Below are positions 1-8,750 of a stretch of DNA of 64,000 nt, piece by piece. Made by a program: the position numbers and the translations under genes. Position 1 is the first letter of the stretch. The number at the start of each line of letters is the position of its first letter. Source of the stretch: Thalassoroseus pseudoceratinae (GTDB lineage Bacteria > Planctomycetota > Planctomycetia > Planctomycetales > Planctomycetaceae); NCBI RefSeq assembly GCF_011634775.1, contig NZ_JAALXT010000001.1, positions 806,001 through 870,000 of the forward strand. Reading direction: 5' to 3'. The notes below the pieces were generated by a model. It saw nothing but the letters and a program-made list of their open reading frames with translations, had not been told where the DNA came from and did not search any database.

Positions 1-679
1 TCGCTTCCGCTAATTTCAGTTCGGATTGAGCCAGCAAAATTTTTTGCTGGCTCCCGACTTCGAGTTGCTTGATGTTGTTCTTGGCAACTTTGAGTTGAGC
101 CCGCGTTGAGCGGATGAGTTGTTCTTGCTGTTCGATTTTTTGGGATGGAACGAGATCGGGGATCTCCTGCATTTTCTTCAACGATTTCTCGGCCGCGTCA
201 AGATTTGCCTCAAGTACTGAGATCTCTTGCTGCTGAGAATCAATCTGCGGATTGCTCAACTGAGCTTGTTGTAATTGGAGTTCCGCCGCTTCCTTCTGTG
301 CTTTAGCCGCTGTGACTGCAGCCTCCGCCTGATTTTGCGCGGTCTGTTGTTCAGCGCGTAAAATATCAAGTTCCAAATCTGCTAACTCGGTGTCGAGTTT
401 GACCAAGGGACTCCCTTTCTTCAGGGACTCCCCTTCTTCCACAAGGACTTCAACGATTCGACCTTCCGGTGGACCGGAGATGCTGATGACTCCGTTAGCC
501 GGAACCAAGCGTCCGACAGCGACCACCGATCGACCAAGCGTGCTCTGTCCTGATCCATCAGAAAACGGAAGTTCTGCCGACTCCGCATCATTCGCGGGAG
601 TTGCGTCGCTGGAATTCCAAAGGGCGAGTCCGGCCGCCCCAAGCCCCAGACCGATGAGGAATGGCAGTAAATAACGCAT
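1..679 (-). CDS. HlyD-family membrane fusion protein (partial, 3' end outside window)
   Basis: The reading frame opens at an ATG at 677-679 and runs without a stop off the left edge, giving 226 residues of the N-terminal part. Residues 4-21 form one hydrophobic membrane anchor. A biotinyl/lipoyl-like half-motif (GPPEGRIVEVLVEEGESLKKG) lies at about 69-89. After that comes a long Gln/Glu/Ala-rich coiled coil typical of the periplasmic hairpin of HlyD/MacA-type adaptors. Such adaptors link an inner-membrane transporter to a TolC-like outer-membrane channel, and a TolC-like gene is divergent at 1166, so the two probably serve one export or efflux machine. Its transporter should lie beyond the left edge. 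The family assignment is firm; the substrate cannot be told. Confidence 0.85.
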   Translation of the reverse strand, partial: MRYLLPFLIGLGLGAAGLALWNSSDATPANDAESAELPFSDGSGQSTLGRSVVAVGRLVPANGVISISGPPEGRIVEVLVEEGESLKKGSPLVKLDTELADLELDILRAEQQTAQNQAEAAVTAAKAQKEAAELQLQQAQLSNPQIDSQQQEISVLEANLDAAEKSLKKMQEIPDLVPSQKIEQQEQLIRSTRAQLKVAKNNIKQLEVGSQQKILLAQSELKLAEA

Positions 680-1165
680 AGAACACGCCGAAATCTATTA
701 AGACACGTGGTCAAAATATGAATGCACGATTCAACAAAGAATCAGATGAAAGGAAGCTTGAAACCATTCGCTGGCATCGAATAAGCCCGGCAACATCGCA
801 GCCCGCAACTTGACGAACAGGAGCCCCACGAAATCGCCGACGACCGATGCCGTTCACGGATTCATGGTAAATCGGGTGGGACTTCCCGCAAACAAGGAAG
901 TTCACGCAAACCAGAAAAAGTGCAAAGTCTTGGGGAAACTTGCCAACCTTGCGAGGAACTGTCGGCCAGATTTCCCGCAGAATCGACAAAACTGTACCGA
1001 CCGAAACTCAAGTAACCGATTTTCAGAACAGCACCGGACCGCAATATGCAATTTGGTTCCACGGGAATAGCTCTTCTCCTGGAAACTGAGACGAATCACA
1101 GGATGCGTTGAGACAGCCAAGCATATTTCGGACTCACCATCGGGCCGAAAACGCAGGATTGCCAG
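680..1165. other. Divergent intergenic region, no gene recognised
   Basis: This stretch separates the HlyD-like and TolC-like genes and should hold both promoters. Short open frames exist on both strands but show no natural protein character, and I saw no strong stem-loop or repeat. An AGGA ribosome-binding site for the + gene is at 1155-1158. Confidence 0.5.
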
Positions 1166-2845
1166 ATGATGCGGGCATCGACTACCAGATCGACCATGAC
1201 CGTTGAATCGAATCGTCGATTTGCGATGCCATTGGCCTGCTCATGCCTACTGAGCTTGGTAGGCTGCGTTGGACCTGCAATCCATGCGGTCGGTGAGCCG
1301 ACAGCACTGGCGCGGCAGCGTGTCGTACACCGTCACCCCATCTATTCGCGGCGTGTCCAGCATGGTACCGTGCTTGCGACGAAACCACCGACTCGTCCGG
1401 TGAGAACATCCAAGAAGTACGCGATCAGACAAGTCAACCATGAATCCTCTGTCACCGAGCCAGAGGTTGTCGTCCCGATTGATGTCCCGCAGCGATCAAT
1501 GCTCACGGCGGAAGACGTCCGTTGCCAGGCGGCAATCGCTTCAGCACCGGTTCAACTGATCGAAATCGAGCGTCAGTTCGCCTTTGAAAAAACTTCGAAG
1601 TCGCGTTGTATCAACGAAGAGGTGGCCAATCAGGTTCAACAATTGCTGATGCTCCGCGCAGCGATTCGTGGCAACGAAGCGTCGGTGGCGGCCCTGAAAA
1701 TCTACTACCAGCTCGCCGAAGGGCAATCTCAATTAAAATTTCTGCAGGAGAGTTTGCAGGCCGTAGAGATCATGAAATCTGATGCCCGAAGAATTCTTGA
1801 TCGTGGCTTCGCGGTTGACATCCGTCTTGGTGATCTGGAACGCCAGCAGCTAGAGATTCGCCAGCAGATGAGTGACATCGAAGGTCAGCTCACACAGGGA
1901 TGGGCTCGGTTGCAGACGCTCCTCGGTGAAGAACCCGGCTCACCGATGCCAAACTTCGGTTCACTCACTGTACAGGCGACTTCGCCCCCCGGACATGAGA
2001 ATGCACTCCAAACCGCGATGCACCTTCGACCAGAGCTACGTTTGCTGCGGGTGCTGATACACGGAATGCGGTCCGAAACCTTATCAGCGGCCATCGCCGC
2101 ATTACAGCAGGCGGAACCAAGCATCGGGACTGCATCGGAACTCGACTTTCTGCGGCAACTCAGTGAGACAGTTTTCATCATCAAGCCGTTCACGAAGTTC
2201 TGCCAGACGCGGAACATCGAGGTCCGGACGACGCAACTGGTGGTCTTGCTAAACAATCGAGAGCAGTCGGTCCGTGGTGAAGTCCGAGCAGCGTTAGCTG
2301 AATGGGATGCGGCTTACCAGCGTTGGAACTACACCAACAAAAGCGTTGCGAGTTGGAACCAACAAATTGACGAGCTTCGTCGAAAACGAGAGGTTGACGA
2401 AAATATCACCAGCTTCGACATTCAGCAGGCGGAATTGAGCCGGATCGAAGCGGAGTCGAACCTTTTGTCCGCGATCTTCGCGTGCAAGCAGGCGGAAGTC
2501 TCACTTCTGGAAGCCCAAGGCACCGCTGCAATCGGCTGCGGGTTGGCAGGACATGAACCGTTTTGGTGCGATTCGTGCAAAACCACTCATGGCATACTGC
2601 ACGAAAGCCCTGACTCGGTCCAATCCCACGAACAGCTTGTCTCTCCTCCAAGTCTTGCCCCCGCACCGGCTCCCGAACCATCACCATATACTGAGATGCC
2701 GACAACGCGTACCGACCGATCGATCCGCAGCCCGAGATTAATTCGCCGCGTGTCGAACGCCTCCGAGAAGCGTAAGCAAACGCCCGAATTTCAACCGACC
2801 CGGTCACCACTCGGACGTTGCCACCCCATCTCGCGAGGAAAGTGA
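1166..2845 (+). CDS. TolC-like outer-membrane efflux lipoprotein
   Basis: A 559-residue protein with an N-terminal export signal ending in a lipobox (SLVGC, Cys34), so probably a lipid-anchored outer-membrane factor like the NodT group. From about residue 140 to 450 it is rich in long amphipathic helices with Gln, Glu, Leu and Arg in heptad-like order, interrupted near 250-300, the pattern of two TolC repeats. A Pro/Ser/Arg-rich tail follows a short Cys-containing stretch (about 465-480). The start at 1166 has an AGGA Shine-Dalgarno seven bases upstream; Met11 at 1196 is a weaker alternative. The divergent HlyD-like gene supports a role in a tripartite exporter. The sequence is quite diverged, so the subclass is uncertain. 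Confidence 0.7.
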   Translation: MMRASTTRSTMTVESNRRFAMPLACSCLLSLVGCVGPAIHAVGEPTALARQRVVHRHPIYSRRVQHGTVLATKPPTRPVRTSKKYAIRQVNHESSVTEPEVVVPIDVPQRSMLTAEDVRCQAAIASAPVQLIEIERQFAFEKTSKSRCINEEVANQVQQLLMLRAAIRGNEASVAALKIYYQLAEGQSQLKFLQESLQAVEIMKSDARRILDRGFAVDIRLGDLERQQLEIRQQMSDIEGQLTQGWARLQTLLGEEPGSPMPNFGSLTVQATSPPGHENALQTAMHLRPELRLLRVLIHGMRSETLSAAIAALQQAEPSIGTASELDFLRQLSETVFIIKPFTKFCQTRNIEVRTTQLVVLLNNREQSVRGEVRAALAEWDAAYQRWNYTNKSVASWNQQIDELRRKREVDENITSFDIQQAELSRIEAESNLLSAIFACKQAEVSLLEAQGTAAIGCGLAGHEPFWCDSCKTTHGILHESPDSVQSHEQLVSPPSLAPAPAPEPSPYTEMPTTRTDRSIRSPRLIRRVSNASEKRKQTPEFQPTRSPLGRCHPISRGK

Positions 2846-2897
2846 AGCACAGACTCGGGGGATTGACTGATACGAAGCCTGCCCATGTCACTATTCG

Positions 2898-3422
2898 TCA
2901 CTCATTAGCACTGGCTAATCGTGCGGCTCTTCGGCGTTCACGGCGTTGCTCTCGAAGTTCTCGTGCCGTTGGTTGGTCGTAGCCTGGCAGACGTCGTCGG
3001 ATTGACGCATCGTATGAGTTCAGTCCACCGAAACCGGGATTGAACGCTGCTGCATTCGACAGAGTTGATTGCGTTGCCGATTGGCCGGAAGCCGCCTGCA
3101 TCTGTTCTTGGATCTGACGTTGACGCATGCGGAGCATCTGCATTTGTTGAGCTTGCTGAGCCTGCATTTGCTGGGCCTGCATCTGTTGTGAGACTTGCAT
3201 CATTTGCATGATGTTCCCGCCCCCGGACTGCCCGCCCATTCCCGACATGCCCATGCCACGAGGCGGTCCACCACCAGCCGCCGACATCATTCCACCGCCA
3301 CCTCCGCCACCGCGGCAGCCACCTTGAGCATACGCGATCCCCGACAGAGAAAAACAAACAGCGACGGCAATCGCCGTACGCCGAATCGCGTCTCGAACCC
3401 GCTGTTCTCGATTATGTTTCAC
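2898..3422 (-). CDS. Secreted Met/Gln-rich low-complexity protein
   Basis: A 174-residue protein starting at a GTG with AAGGG upstream. It has a clear signal peptide (hydrophobic stretch about 15-30, cleavage near AYA-Q). The mature protein opens with a Gly-rich segment, then a Gly/Met-rich one, then a segment of repeated Gln-Ala-Gln-Gln-Met units (about 75-112), and ends in a basic Arg-rich tail. No enzyme domain is visible. Similar small Gly/Met/Gln-rich exported proteins are common in planctomycetes and have no known role. Met-rich segments can bind copper, but nothing here proves that. Its 3' end faces the TolC-like gene. Confidence 0.6.
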   Translation of the reverse strand: MKHNREQRVRDAIRRTAIAVAVCFSLSGIAYAQGGCRGGGGGGGMMSAAGGGPPRGMGMSGMGGQSGGGNIMQMMQVSQQMQAQQMQAQQAQQMQMLRMRQRQIQEQMQAASGQSATQSTLSNAAAFNPGFGGLNSYDASIRRRLPGYDQPTARELREQRRERRRAARLASANE

Positions 3423-3530
3423 GGAATTACCCTTTCAAGAGAGGTCTTGTTGCTGCATCGTTGGCTGGCCTGCCAGAGTCAAGAAACGACAAGCCAAAAC
3501 AAGTTCAACAACTCATTTCCGGAAAATCTT

Positions 3531-3571
3531 GAATTCGTCGCTGACTGCATCACAAGGCCAGCGACGAACTC
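3531..3571 (-). terminator. Stem-loop downstream of the deoxyhypusine-synthase-like gene
   Basis: Arms at 3531-3543 and 3559-3571 are complementary over 12 of 13 bases with a 15-base loop. It begins 25 bases after the stop codon of the minus-strand gene ending at 3596. The run that follows on the minus strand is only weakly T-rich, so termination may be inefficient, or the stem may protect the 3' end. Confidence 0.45.
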
Positions 3572-3595
3572 TTCGAGGGCCGATTCGCCGCTGAC

Positions 3596-4654
3596 TCAGC
3601 TGGTCCCGGTCGCAGCAGGAGAGAGCAGGGCGGACCAACGCCGTTCGGGCCGATTCCGCCAGTTGCCTTGATGGTATGCGTACCCAGCGATGAGCGGAAA
3701 CGCCAACGTCGCCTCGCTGAACACCATTTGCTCATAGGCAATATCGACTTTCCCCCAGCTACAGGCTTCTTTGAGAGTCGAGCCCGACAAGGCTCCGTCT
3801 CGCACATCGGCAACAGTCACTTGGACCGCATATTTGTGCATGGGAACCTCGTGCCCCAAAATCTCAGCGGCTACGACAACATCCTGAGCAAAGTTCTTCG
3901 GAACCCCACCACCGATCATCAGTAGTCCAGTGTCGCCACATTGGACTTTCAGTTGTGTGATCTCATGGAAATCTTTCACGCTATCGATCCCCAAATGCTC
4001 GCCCTCCGCACGCTTCGCTTGATGTGCGACCAGCCCGAAACCAGCGGAGCAATCGCTGAACGCGGGGACGAAAATCGGGACACCCTTTCGATAGCACTCC
4101 AACACAATGCTGTCCGTCTGGGTTCGGCCATTCTTCTCCAGCCAGGCTCCCATTTCCTGAATGAACTCCCGCGATGAATACGGACGCGGCTCCAACCCAT
4201 CGGCGATCTGCATGATCGTATCGTCGCAAATGCGGAGTTCGTCTTCGTCGATCAGGGTGTCATAAATTCGGTCGATCGCGAGTTTCCGCAATTCATCATC
4301 GAACAATCCACTCTTGAGCCGATCCTCGGCCACGTAGTGACGAAACCCCAACGCTTCGAAAAAGTCCTGATCGACGATATTTGCTCCGGTCGACACGATA
4401 GCATCGACCATATTGTGCCGAACCAAATCGACCACAATACGTTTCAATCCTGCGGAAACGAGCGAACCCGCGAGACAAAGAATGACGCCGCACTCCGTAT
4501 CTTGCATCATTTTGTCATAGATATCCGCGGCACGGTACAAATCGCGGGCCGAGAACGCGGAATGACGGAACGACGCCACAAGTGGCCGTACATCGTGCTG
4601 AGTAATTTCAACGTGTTCGATTGTCTGCTGAAGAAACCGTGTCTTGTCGCGCAT
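3596..4654 (-). CDS. Deoxyhypusine-synthase-like protein
   Basis: A 352-residue protein of the deoxyhypusine synthase family, close to the eukaryotic enzyme in length. Recognisable blocks are the N-terminal CGVILCLAGSLVSAG (about 55-69), VDAIVSTGANIVDQD (83-97), the GLLMIGGGVPKNF segment (243-255) and the C-terminal ACSWGKVD. Lys302 in that last block aligns with the lysine that carries the butylamine intermediate in human DHS (Lys329). True DHS transfers the aminobutyl group of spermidine to eIF5A. Bacteria normally lack eIF5A, and bacterial relatives can act in homospermidine or other polyamine synthesis, so the substrate is open. Its start is an ATG at 4652-4654. It stands alone, divergent from the BMC operon. 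Confidence 0.85.
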   Translation of the reverse strand: MRDKTRFLQQTIEHVEITQHDVRPLVASFRHSAFSARDLYRAADIYDKMMQDTECGVILCLAGSLVSAGLKRIVVDLVRHNMVDAIVSTGANIVDQDFFEALGFRHYVAEDRLKSGLFDDELRKLAIDRIYDTLIDEDELRICDDTIMQIADGLEPRPYSSREFIQEMGAWLEKNGRTQTDSIVLECYRKGVPIFVPAFSDCSAGFGLVAHQAKRAEGEHLGIDSVKDFHEITQLKVQCGDTGLLMIGGGVPKNFAQDVVVAAEILGHEVPMHKYAVQVTVADVRDGALSGSTLKEACSWGKVDIAYEQMVFSEATLAFPLIAGYAYHQGNWRNRPERRWSALLSPAATGTS

Positions 4655-5166
4655 TTCTCAACTTGCCCTTAACTTGAATTCTGTGGCCAAACCTCGGTGA
4701 ACGACGTCTTTCCCGAAGTTTGACGCGAAACGACCGATGCTCTGCGACTTCGACATGGACTGTCCAATCGCCCCCTCTCGGGACGCTCAAAGCCCCAGCA
4801 TGGCCGCGCGAATTCTAGTTCTCGCGCACTTCAACAAGCAAGGTTGCAGCGATCTCGATCACGGAACCCAGAACCGAGAACCGCGTCATCGCAGATCGAA
4901 CGCTAGCGGACACCGGTTCGCGCGGTTATTCCAAACGTAGTCCCTAACCGGCACAATCCCGCAACTTTCCCACAAGACCGCAAAGTTTCCGGACTCACAC
5001 TTTGCAAAAAGGGACTATGTATTCGGTGAGACGAGGTCCCCGAGAACTCGCCACCAAAGAAGTTTGATACAATTTGCCATTTTTTGACACGAATTGCTTG
5101 ATACACAGCACTCAAAATGGCAAATTATACGCTTTAAGCCCTAGAACCATTCGAAGGAACGAGTGA
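4655..5166. other. Divergent intergenic region upstream of the BMC operon
   Basis: About 510 bases between the DHS-like gene and the DeoR gene with no coding frame of natural character. The right part (about 5060-5160) is clearly more A/T rich than its surroundings and holds the inverted repeat described separately, together with two TTGATAC direct repeats (5064-5070 and 5098-5104). The left part shows nothing I recognise. Confidence 0.5.
5071..5126. promoter_or_regulatory. Perfect 13-bp inverted repeat, probable operator of the BMC operon
   Basis: AATTTGCCATTTT (5071-5083) is exactly complementary to AAAATGGCAAATT (5114-5126), with a 30-base spacer. The repeat ends 40 bases before the start codon of the DeoR-type regulator. 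A TTGACA sequence (5084-5089) sits between the arms and would suit a -35 box, though I see no good -10 at the normal distance. DeoR-family repressors bind such spaced repeats and commonly control their own operon, so this is the likely site for sugar-phosphate-responsive control of the whole microcompartment operon. The repeat is seen directly; the binding is inferred. Confidence 0.65.
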
Positions 5167-5922
5167 ATGCTCGTCGATCAGCGTCGGCAGCAAATTCTTA
5201 AAGTTGTTGAAAACAAAGGATTTGTGTCACTTCAAGAGCTATCGGAACTCTGTGACGCAAGCGAATCCACGGTCCGGAGAGATTTGGAACATCTTGACAG
5301 CTGTGGAACGATTCGACGGACACGTGGTGGTGCGGCCTTCACCGGGGAGTCGCTCGCAACGTTCGACGACCGGGAGAAGCAAGCATCGAACGAAAAATAC
5401 GCCATCGCACGCTTCATCGCGGCTCAGATCGAGCCGAATGAAACGGTCCTACTGGATGGTGGGACAACAACACTTGAGGTTGCTCGACAACTCATCGGGA
5501 AGGAAATCCAGGTTGTCACAAATTCGCTGCCAATCGTGTCATTGTTATCGAATCACCCGGGAATCGAGTTGGTCATCATCGGAGGATACCTGTACCCCAA
5601 GACAGGAGTTTGTCTTGGCCCCATTGCAATCGACGGATTGAAAGGAATTTCCGCTCGGAGGCTCATTATGAGCACCGGGGGGATTACCGAGAAAGGGCTG
5701 TTCAACAGCAATGTCCTTCTTGTGGAGACGGAACGCCAAATGATGTCGGTCGCCGACGAAATTATTGTCGCCGCTGATTCCACTAAATTTGGCCACTCAG
5801 AACTGACACATCTTTGCGAATTGAGTGAAGTCAACAAAATTGTCACTGATTCGCACGTCAGAGCCCCTTGGAAAAAAACCTGTGAACAATCTGACGTCGA
5901 ACTCGTAATAGTCGACGCCTAG
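5167..5922 (+). CDS. DeoR/GlpR-family transcriptional regulator
   Basis: A 251-residue DeoR-type repressor. Residues 1-57 form the winged helix-turn-helix with the diagnostic STVRRDL (about 34-40) and the RTRGGA wing. The rest is the sugar-phosphate-sensing DeoRC domain, with DGGTTT at 97-102, a VTNS motif, a GG-Y segment and the C-terminal DSTKFG block. It is the first gene of the microcompartment operon, which follows in the same direction 51 bases later. PVM-type loci normally carry such a regulator. The likely ligand is a phosphorylated deoxysugar or triose breakdown product, but the sequence does not identify it. It probably binds the inverted repeat just upstream and represses the operon, itself included. 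Confidence 0.9.
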   Translation: MLVDQRRQQILKVVENKGFVSLQELSELCDASESTVRRDLEHLDSCGTIRRTRGGAAFTGESLATFDDREKQASNEKYAIARFIAAQIEPNETVLLDGGTTTLEVARQLIGKEIQVVTNSLPIVSLLSNHPGIELVIIGGYLYPKTGVCLGPIAIDGLKGISARRLIMSTGGITEKGLFNSNVLLVETERQMMSVADEIIVAADSTKFGHSELTHLCELSEVNKIVTDSHVRAPWKKTCEQSDVELVIVDA

Positions 5923-5973
5923 CATTAGTTTCCACCTTGTATACGCAACTGTTCGCTCAGCAATCGGTGTTAT

Positions 5974-6672
5974 ATGTCTCAAATAGCTTCTCCCATCTCA
6001 CGGACGGATGTCGAACGTCTCGTGCGAGAAGTGGTCTCAAAACGACTTCAAACGACAACTCCGACCGGCACCCGCAACCCGCTCGTTGTCAATATTTCAG
6101 CGAGACATTGTCATTTGACCCACGAGCACGTGCGGATTCTGTTTGGCAAAGACGACCTGACACCGTCGAAAGACCTCTATCAAGATGGCTACTACGCCGC
6201 TGAGGAAACCGTCGCTGTCGTGGGTCCACGACGGCGAATGATTCCGAATGTCCGCGTGCTAGGCCCATGTCGTGGTGACTCCCAAGTCGAACTTGCCTTC
6301 ACGGACGGCATCTCACTCGGTATCGACCTTCCGGTCCGCATTAGTGGAGATGTTCAAGGCACACCGGGATGCATACTCGTCGGTCCCAAGGGAGTCGTCG
6401 ACCTAGATCAAGGTGTCATTCGAGCCATGCGGCACGTCCACATGGGGCCAAATGACCTGGAGTACTACAACGTTAAAAACGGCGACGAACTCCACCTAAA
6501 GATTGAGTCTCCTGGTTGTACCACAACGCTAGAAAATCTCGTGGTTCGTGCCGGAGAGAACATCAAACTTGAGGTCCACCTCGACACCGACGAAGGCAAC
6601 GCGGCGAACCTTGAACACGCGACGAATGTGGAACTAGTCAAGCCAGCCACCTGTGGATGCCAGTCACACTAG
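5974..6672 (+). CDS. pduL: PduL-type phosphotransacylase, microcompartment cargo
   Basis: A 232-residue PduL phosphate propanoyltransferase with the two beta-barrel halves of the family. The metal-binding signature SARHCHLT (about 42-49) and the second RHVHMGP block (153-159) are intact. Residues 9-26 ([17 protein letters not shown]) form a short amphipathic helix ahead of a Thr/Pro linker, which matches an encapsulation peptide. In the compartment it would convert acyl-CoA, here expected to be lactyl-CoA, plus phosphate to the acyl phosphate and recycle CoA. That is the step between the aldehyde dehydrogenase at 9655 and the kinase at 7520. The length fits the BMC-associated, not the housekeeping, form. 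Confidence 0.92.
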   Translation: MSQIASPISRTDVERLVREVVSKRLQTTTPTGTRNPLVVNISARHCHLTHEHVRILFGKDDLTPSKDLYQDGYYAAEETVAVVGPRRRMIPNVRVLGPCRGDSQVELAFTDGISLGIDLPVRISGDVQGTPGCILVGPKGVVDLDQGVIRAMRHVHMGPNDLEYYNVKNGDELHLKIESPGCTTTLENLVVRAGENIKLEVHLDTDEGNAANLEHATNVELVKPATCGCQSH

Positions 6673-6831
6673 CGACTTCGAATCGCACACCTTAACGCCG
6701 AAACTAAGTTGCCTAATTTCAAATCTACAACGCTAGATCGCAGCTGAAAATGAAAGCTATTTGATTGCGGCGACTAATTGTCAACTTTCTCGAACTCAAC
6801 TCAACAACTTCACCAATACTGGAGAGCACTC

Positions 6832-7119
6832 ATGGCGAATCGAATGGAAGCATTGGGAATGATCGAAACTAAAGGTTTTGTCTGCCTTGTCGAGGCGGTC
6901 GACTCCATGTTGAAATCAGCCAATGTCCAAATGATGGGCTGGGAAAAAGTTGGTAGTGGTCTCGTGACCGCCTTTGTCGTCGGCGATGTCGCTGCGGTCA
7001 AAGCTGCGATCGATGCCGGTGCTTCCGCCGCTAGCAAAATCGGCGAAGTCGTCAGCGTTCAAGTCATTCCACGTCCCCACGAAGAACTGGGCGGAGTACT
7101 GCCGGGGAACAACGCATAA
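6832..7119 (+). CDS. BMC-H hexameric shell protein
   Basis: A 95-residue single BMC domain (Pfam BMC). It opens with the classic [13 protein letters not shown] strand, continues with the helix carrying the conserved [13 protein letters not shown], and contains [17 protein letters not shown] before the VIPRPH ending. Such proteins assemble into hexamers that tile the facets of the shell and let small metabolites through a central pore. The start at 6832 has GGAGAG at 6821-6826; an in-frame TTG at 6778 would add 18 non-conserved residues and is rejected. Its stop overlaps the start of the second BMC-H gene by one base (TAATG), so the two are translationally coupled. Confidence 0.95.
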   Translation: MANRMEALGMIETKGFVCLVEAVDSMLKSANVQMMGWEKVGSGLVTAFVVGDVAAVKAAIDAGASAASKIGEVVSVQVIPRPHEELGGVLPGNNA

Positions 7120-7451
7120 TGTCTGAAGAAAACAACGAAGAGACCACGGAAAACACAACCGAAACTCCAACTAAAAGTCGAGTCATGAACGAAGCAATTG
7201 GGTTGATCGAAACCAAAGGGCTGGTTGCTCAAATCGAAGCATTGGATGCAATGCTGAAGTCCGCAAACGTCAGTCTCGTCAAGCAAGTGCAAATCGGTGG
7301 CGCATTTGTCACGACCATCATTAAGGGTGACGTCGGTAGCGTCCGTGCTGCAGTCGATGCCGGTGCAACGACTGCCTCACAGTCTGGTGAGCTTGTCAGT
7401 GCTCACTTGATCCCACGTCCAGAGCCATCCCTCCTCAAAACTTTTTTGTAG
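7119..7451 (+). CDS. BMC-H shell protein with acidic N-terminal extension
   Basis: A 110-residue BMC-domain protein, paralogous to the one before it. The domain starts at [13 protein letters not shown] (about 24) and keeps the [10 protein letters not shown] helix and the [16 protein letters not shown] block. Ahead of it is an extension of about 22 residues made almost entirely of Glu, Asn and Thr, which the first paralog lacks. In hexamers the two termini usually lie on the same face, so six such tails would form an acidic fringe on one side of the shell. Overlap with the upstream stop codon suggests coupled translation and a fixed ratio between the two paralogs. Confidence 0.95.
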   Translation: MSEENNEETTENTTETPTKSRVMNEAIGLIETKGLVAQIEALDAMLKSANVSLVKQVQIGGAFVTTIIKGDVGSVRAAVDAGATTASQSGELVSAHLIPRPEPSLLKTFL

Positions 7452-7466
7452 GCCTCGACCGAGGCC
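7451..7466 (+). promoter_or_regulatory. Hairpin directly after the shell-protein pair
   Basis: GGCCTC-GACC-GAGGCC forms a perfect six-base-pair stem with a four-base loop, beginning on the last base of the BMC-H stop codon. A T-run precedes rather than follows it, so it is not a normal intrinsic terminator. It may mark an RNA processing or stability point that keeps major shell protein mRNA more abundant than the downstream enzyme genes. Confidence 0.35.
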
Positions 7467-7519
7467 CTCGTGAAGGTCCAACGAATCAGCTGCCACGCCG
7501 TTCCCAAGAAAGGATTCCC

Positions 7520-8722
7520 ATGTCTGCGGGCAAAGTACTAGTCGCGAATCTTGGCTCGACGAGTTTCAAGTTTCGACTATTCGAGATGGATACTGAGTCG
7601 CAAATTGCTCGTGGTGGAATTGATCGGATTGGTAGTCCGACGAGTCAAGTCGAAATCGAGTGTGCCGGCCAAACGTCGACATTCGAGGCAACCATCCCGG
7701 ATCACGCTGCAGCGGTTCAAATCTGCTTCGACTCGCTGACTGATGCGGATTCAGGATGCCTCCAATCAATCGATGAGGTTGTCGGTATTGGATTCAAGGC
7801 TGTCTTCGCGGGAGATTTAAGTGGCGTTCGACGAGTGGACGAAAATCTGCTCGCAACAATGGAGGATCTTTCTGAAATCGCACCAGCACATAACCCACCT
7901 TACGTGCGTGCCATGCGATCTCTGCAAGAAGCGTTTCCAGACTTACCGTTAGTCGCGGCACTAGAAACAGGATTTCACGAGACGATTCCGCTTGAGAATC
8001 GACTATACGCCGTCCCATATGAATGGGCGGCCGACTATCAAGTTCGTCGTTGGGGATTTCATGGGGCTAGCCATCGCTACATTAGTCAACGGATTGCCGA
8101 GAAACTGCAGCGTGATGATCTCAAAGTCATCTCATGCCATCTTGGCGGCAGTAGTTCCATCTGTGCGACTAAAGGCGGTCAATCCTTCGCAACTAGCATG
8201 GGGATGAGTCCACAGACCGGCCTTCCTCACAATAATCGGGTGGGTGACTTTGATCCTTTCGCACTCCCACTGGTGTTGAAGAAGTCGGGAAAGACATTGC
8301 AGGAACTACTGACTGAAATGTCGAGCCAAGGAGGTTTGCTGGGACTCAGTGGACTCAGCAGCGACGTGCGAGACCTGGAGAAAGCAGCAAGCGAGGGTCA
8401 TGAGCGAGCGAAACTTGCTTTAGATCACCTAGTATCCTCGATCCGTCACTATGTCGGTGGTTATATGGCATTGCTAGGTGGACTTGATGTGCTCGTTTTC
8501 ACCGGAGGCATCGGTGAAAACAGTAACTTCATTCGGTCTGAAGTTTGCTTGGAAATGGAGTGGGCTGGTCTAGCACTGGATGAGACGGCAAACAATTCCG
8601 CAAGCGGAGAGGCGAAAATCTCGAAGAACGACAGTTCTGTCGATGTTTGGACGATACCAACAAACGAAGAGTTGGTTGTCGCTCGTCAAACACTCGACAA
8701 CATCAATCAAACGGCCTCGTAG
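7520..8722 (+). CDS. ackA: Acetate-kinase-family acyl kinase, divergent active site
   Basis: A 400-residue member of the acetate/propionate kinase family, of normal length. It keeps Asn10 in NLGSTS, the [10 protein letters not shown] block (His181) and the C-terminal FTGGIGEN motif. It would turn the acyl phosphate made by PduL, expected lactyl phosphate, and ADP into acid plus ATP. Several usually invariant positions differ: the catalytic FDTAFH block reads LETGFH (Glu149 for Asp), the HLGNGAS loop reads HLGGSSS, and the MGTRSGDIDP block reads [10 protein letters not shown], although Arg240 is kept. No targeting helix is visible at either end, so it may work outside the shell or be recruited another way. 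Confidence 0.9.
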   Translation: MSAGKVLVANLGSTSFKFRLFEMDTESQIARGGIDRIGSPTSQVEIECAGQTSTFEATIPDHAAAVQICFDSLTDADSGCLQSIDEVVGIGFKAVFAGDLSGVRRVDENLLATMEDLSEIAPAHNPPYVRAMRSLQEAFPDLPLVAALETGFHETIPLENRLYAVPYEWAADYQVRRWGFHGASHRYISQRIAEKLQRDDLKVISCHLGGSSSICATKGGQSFATSMGMSPQTGLPHNNRVGDFDPFALPLVLKKSGKTLQELLTEMSSQGGLLGLSGLSSDVRDLEKAASEGHERAKLALDHLVSSIRHYVGGYMALLGGLDVLVFTGGIGENSNFIRSEVCLEMEWAGLALDETANNSASGEAKISKNDSSVDVWTIPTNEELVVARQTLDNINQTAS

Positions 8723-8750
8723 TCAACTACCAACTGACTGAAAGTAACAG

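Noticed and set aside
5084-5089. TTGACA as a mapped sigma-70 promoter
   Set aside because: No acceptable -10 box at 16-19 bases, so it is kept only as a remark with the inverted repeat.
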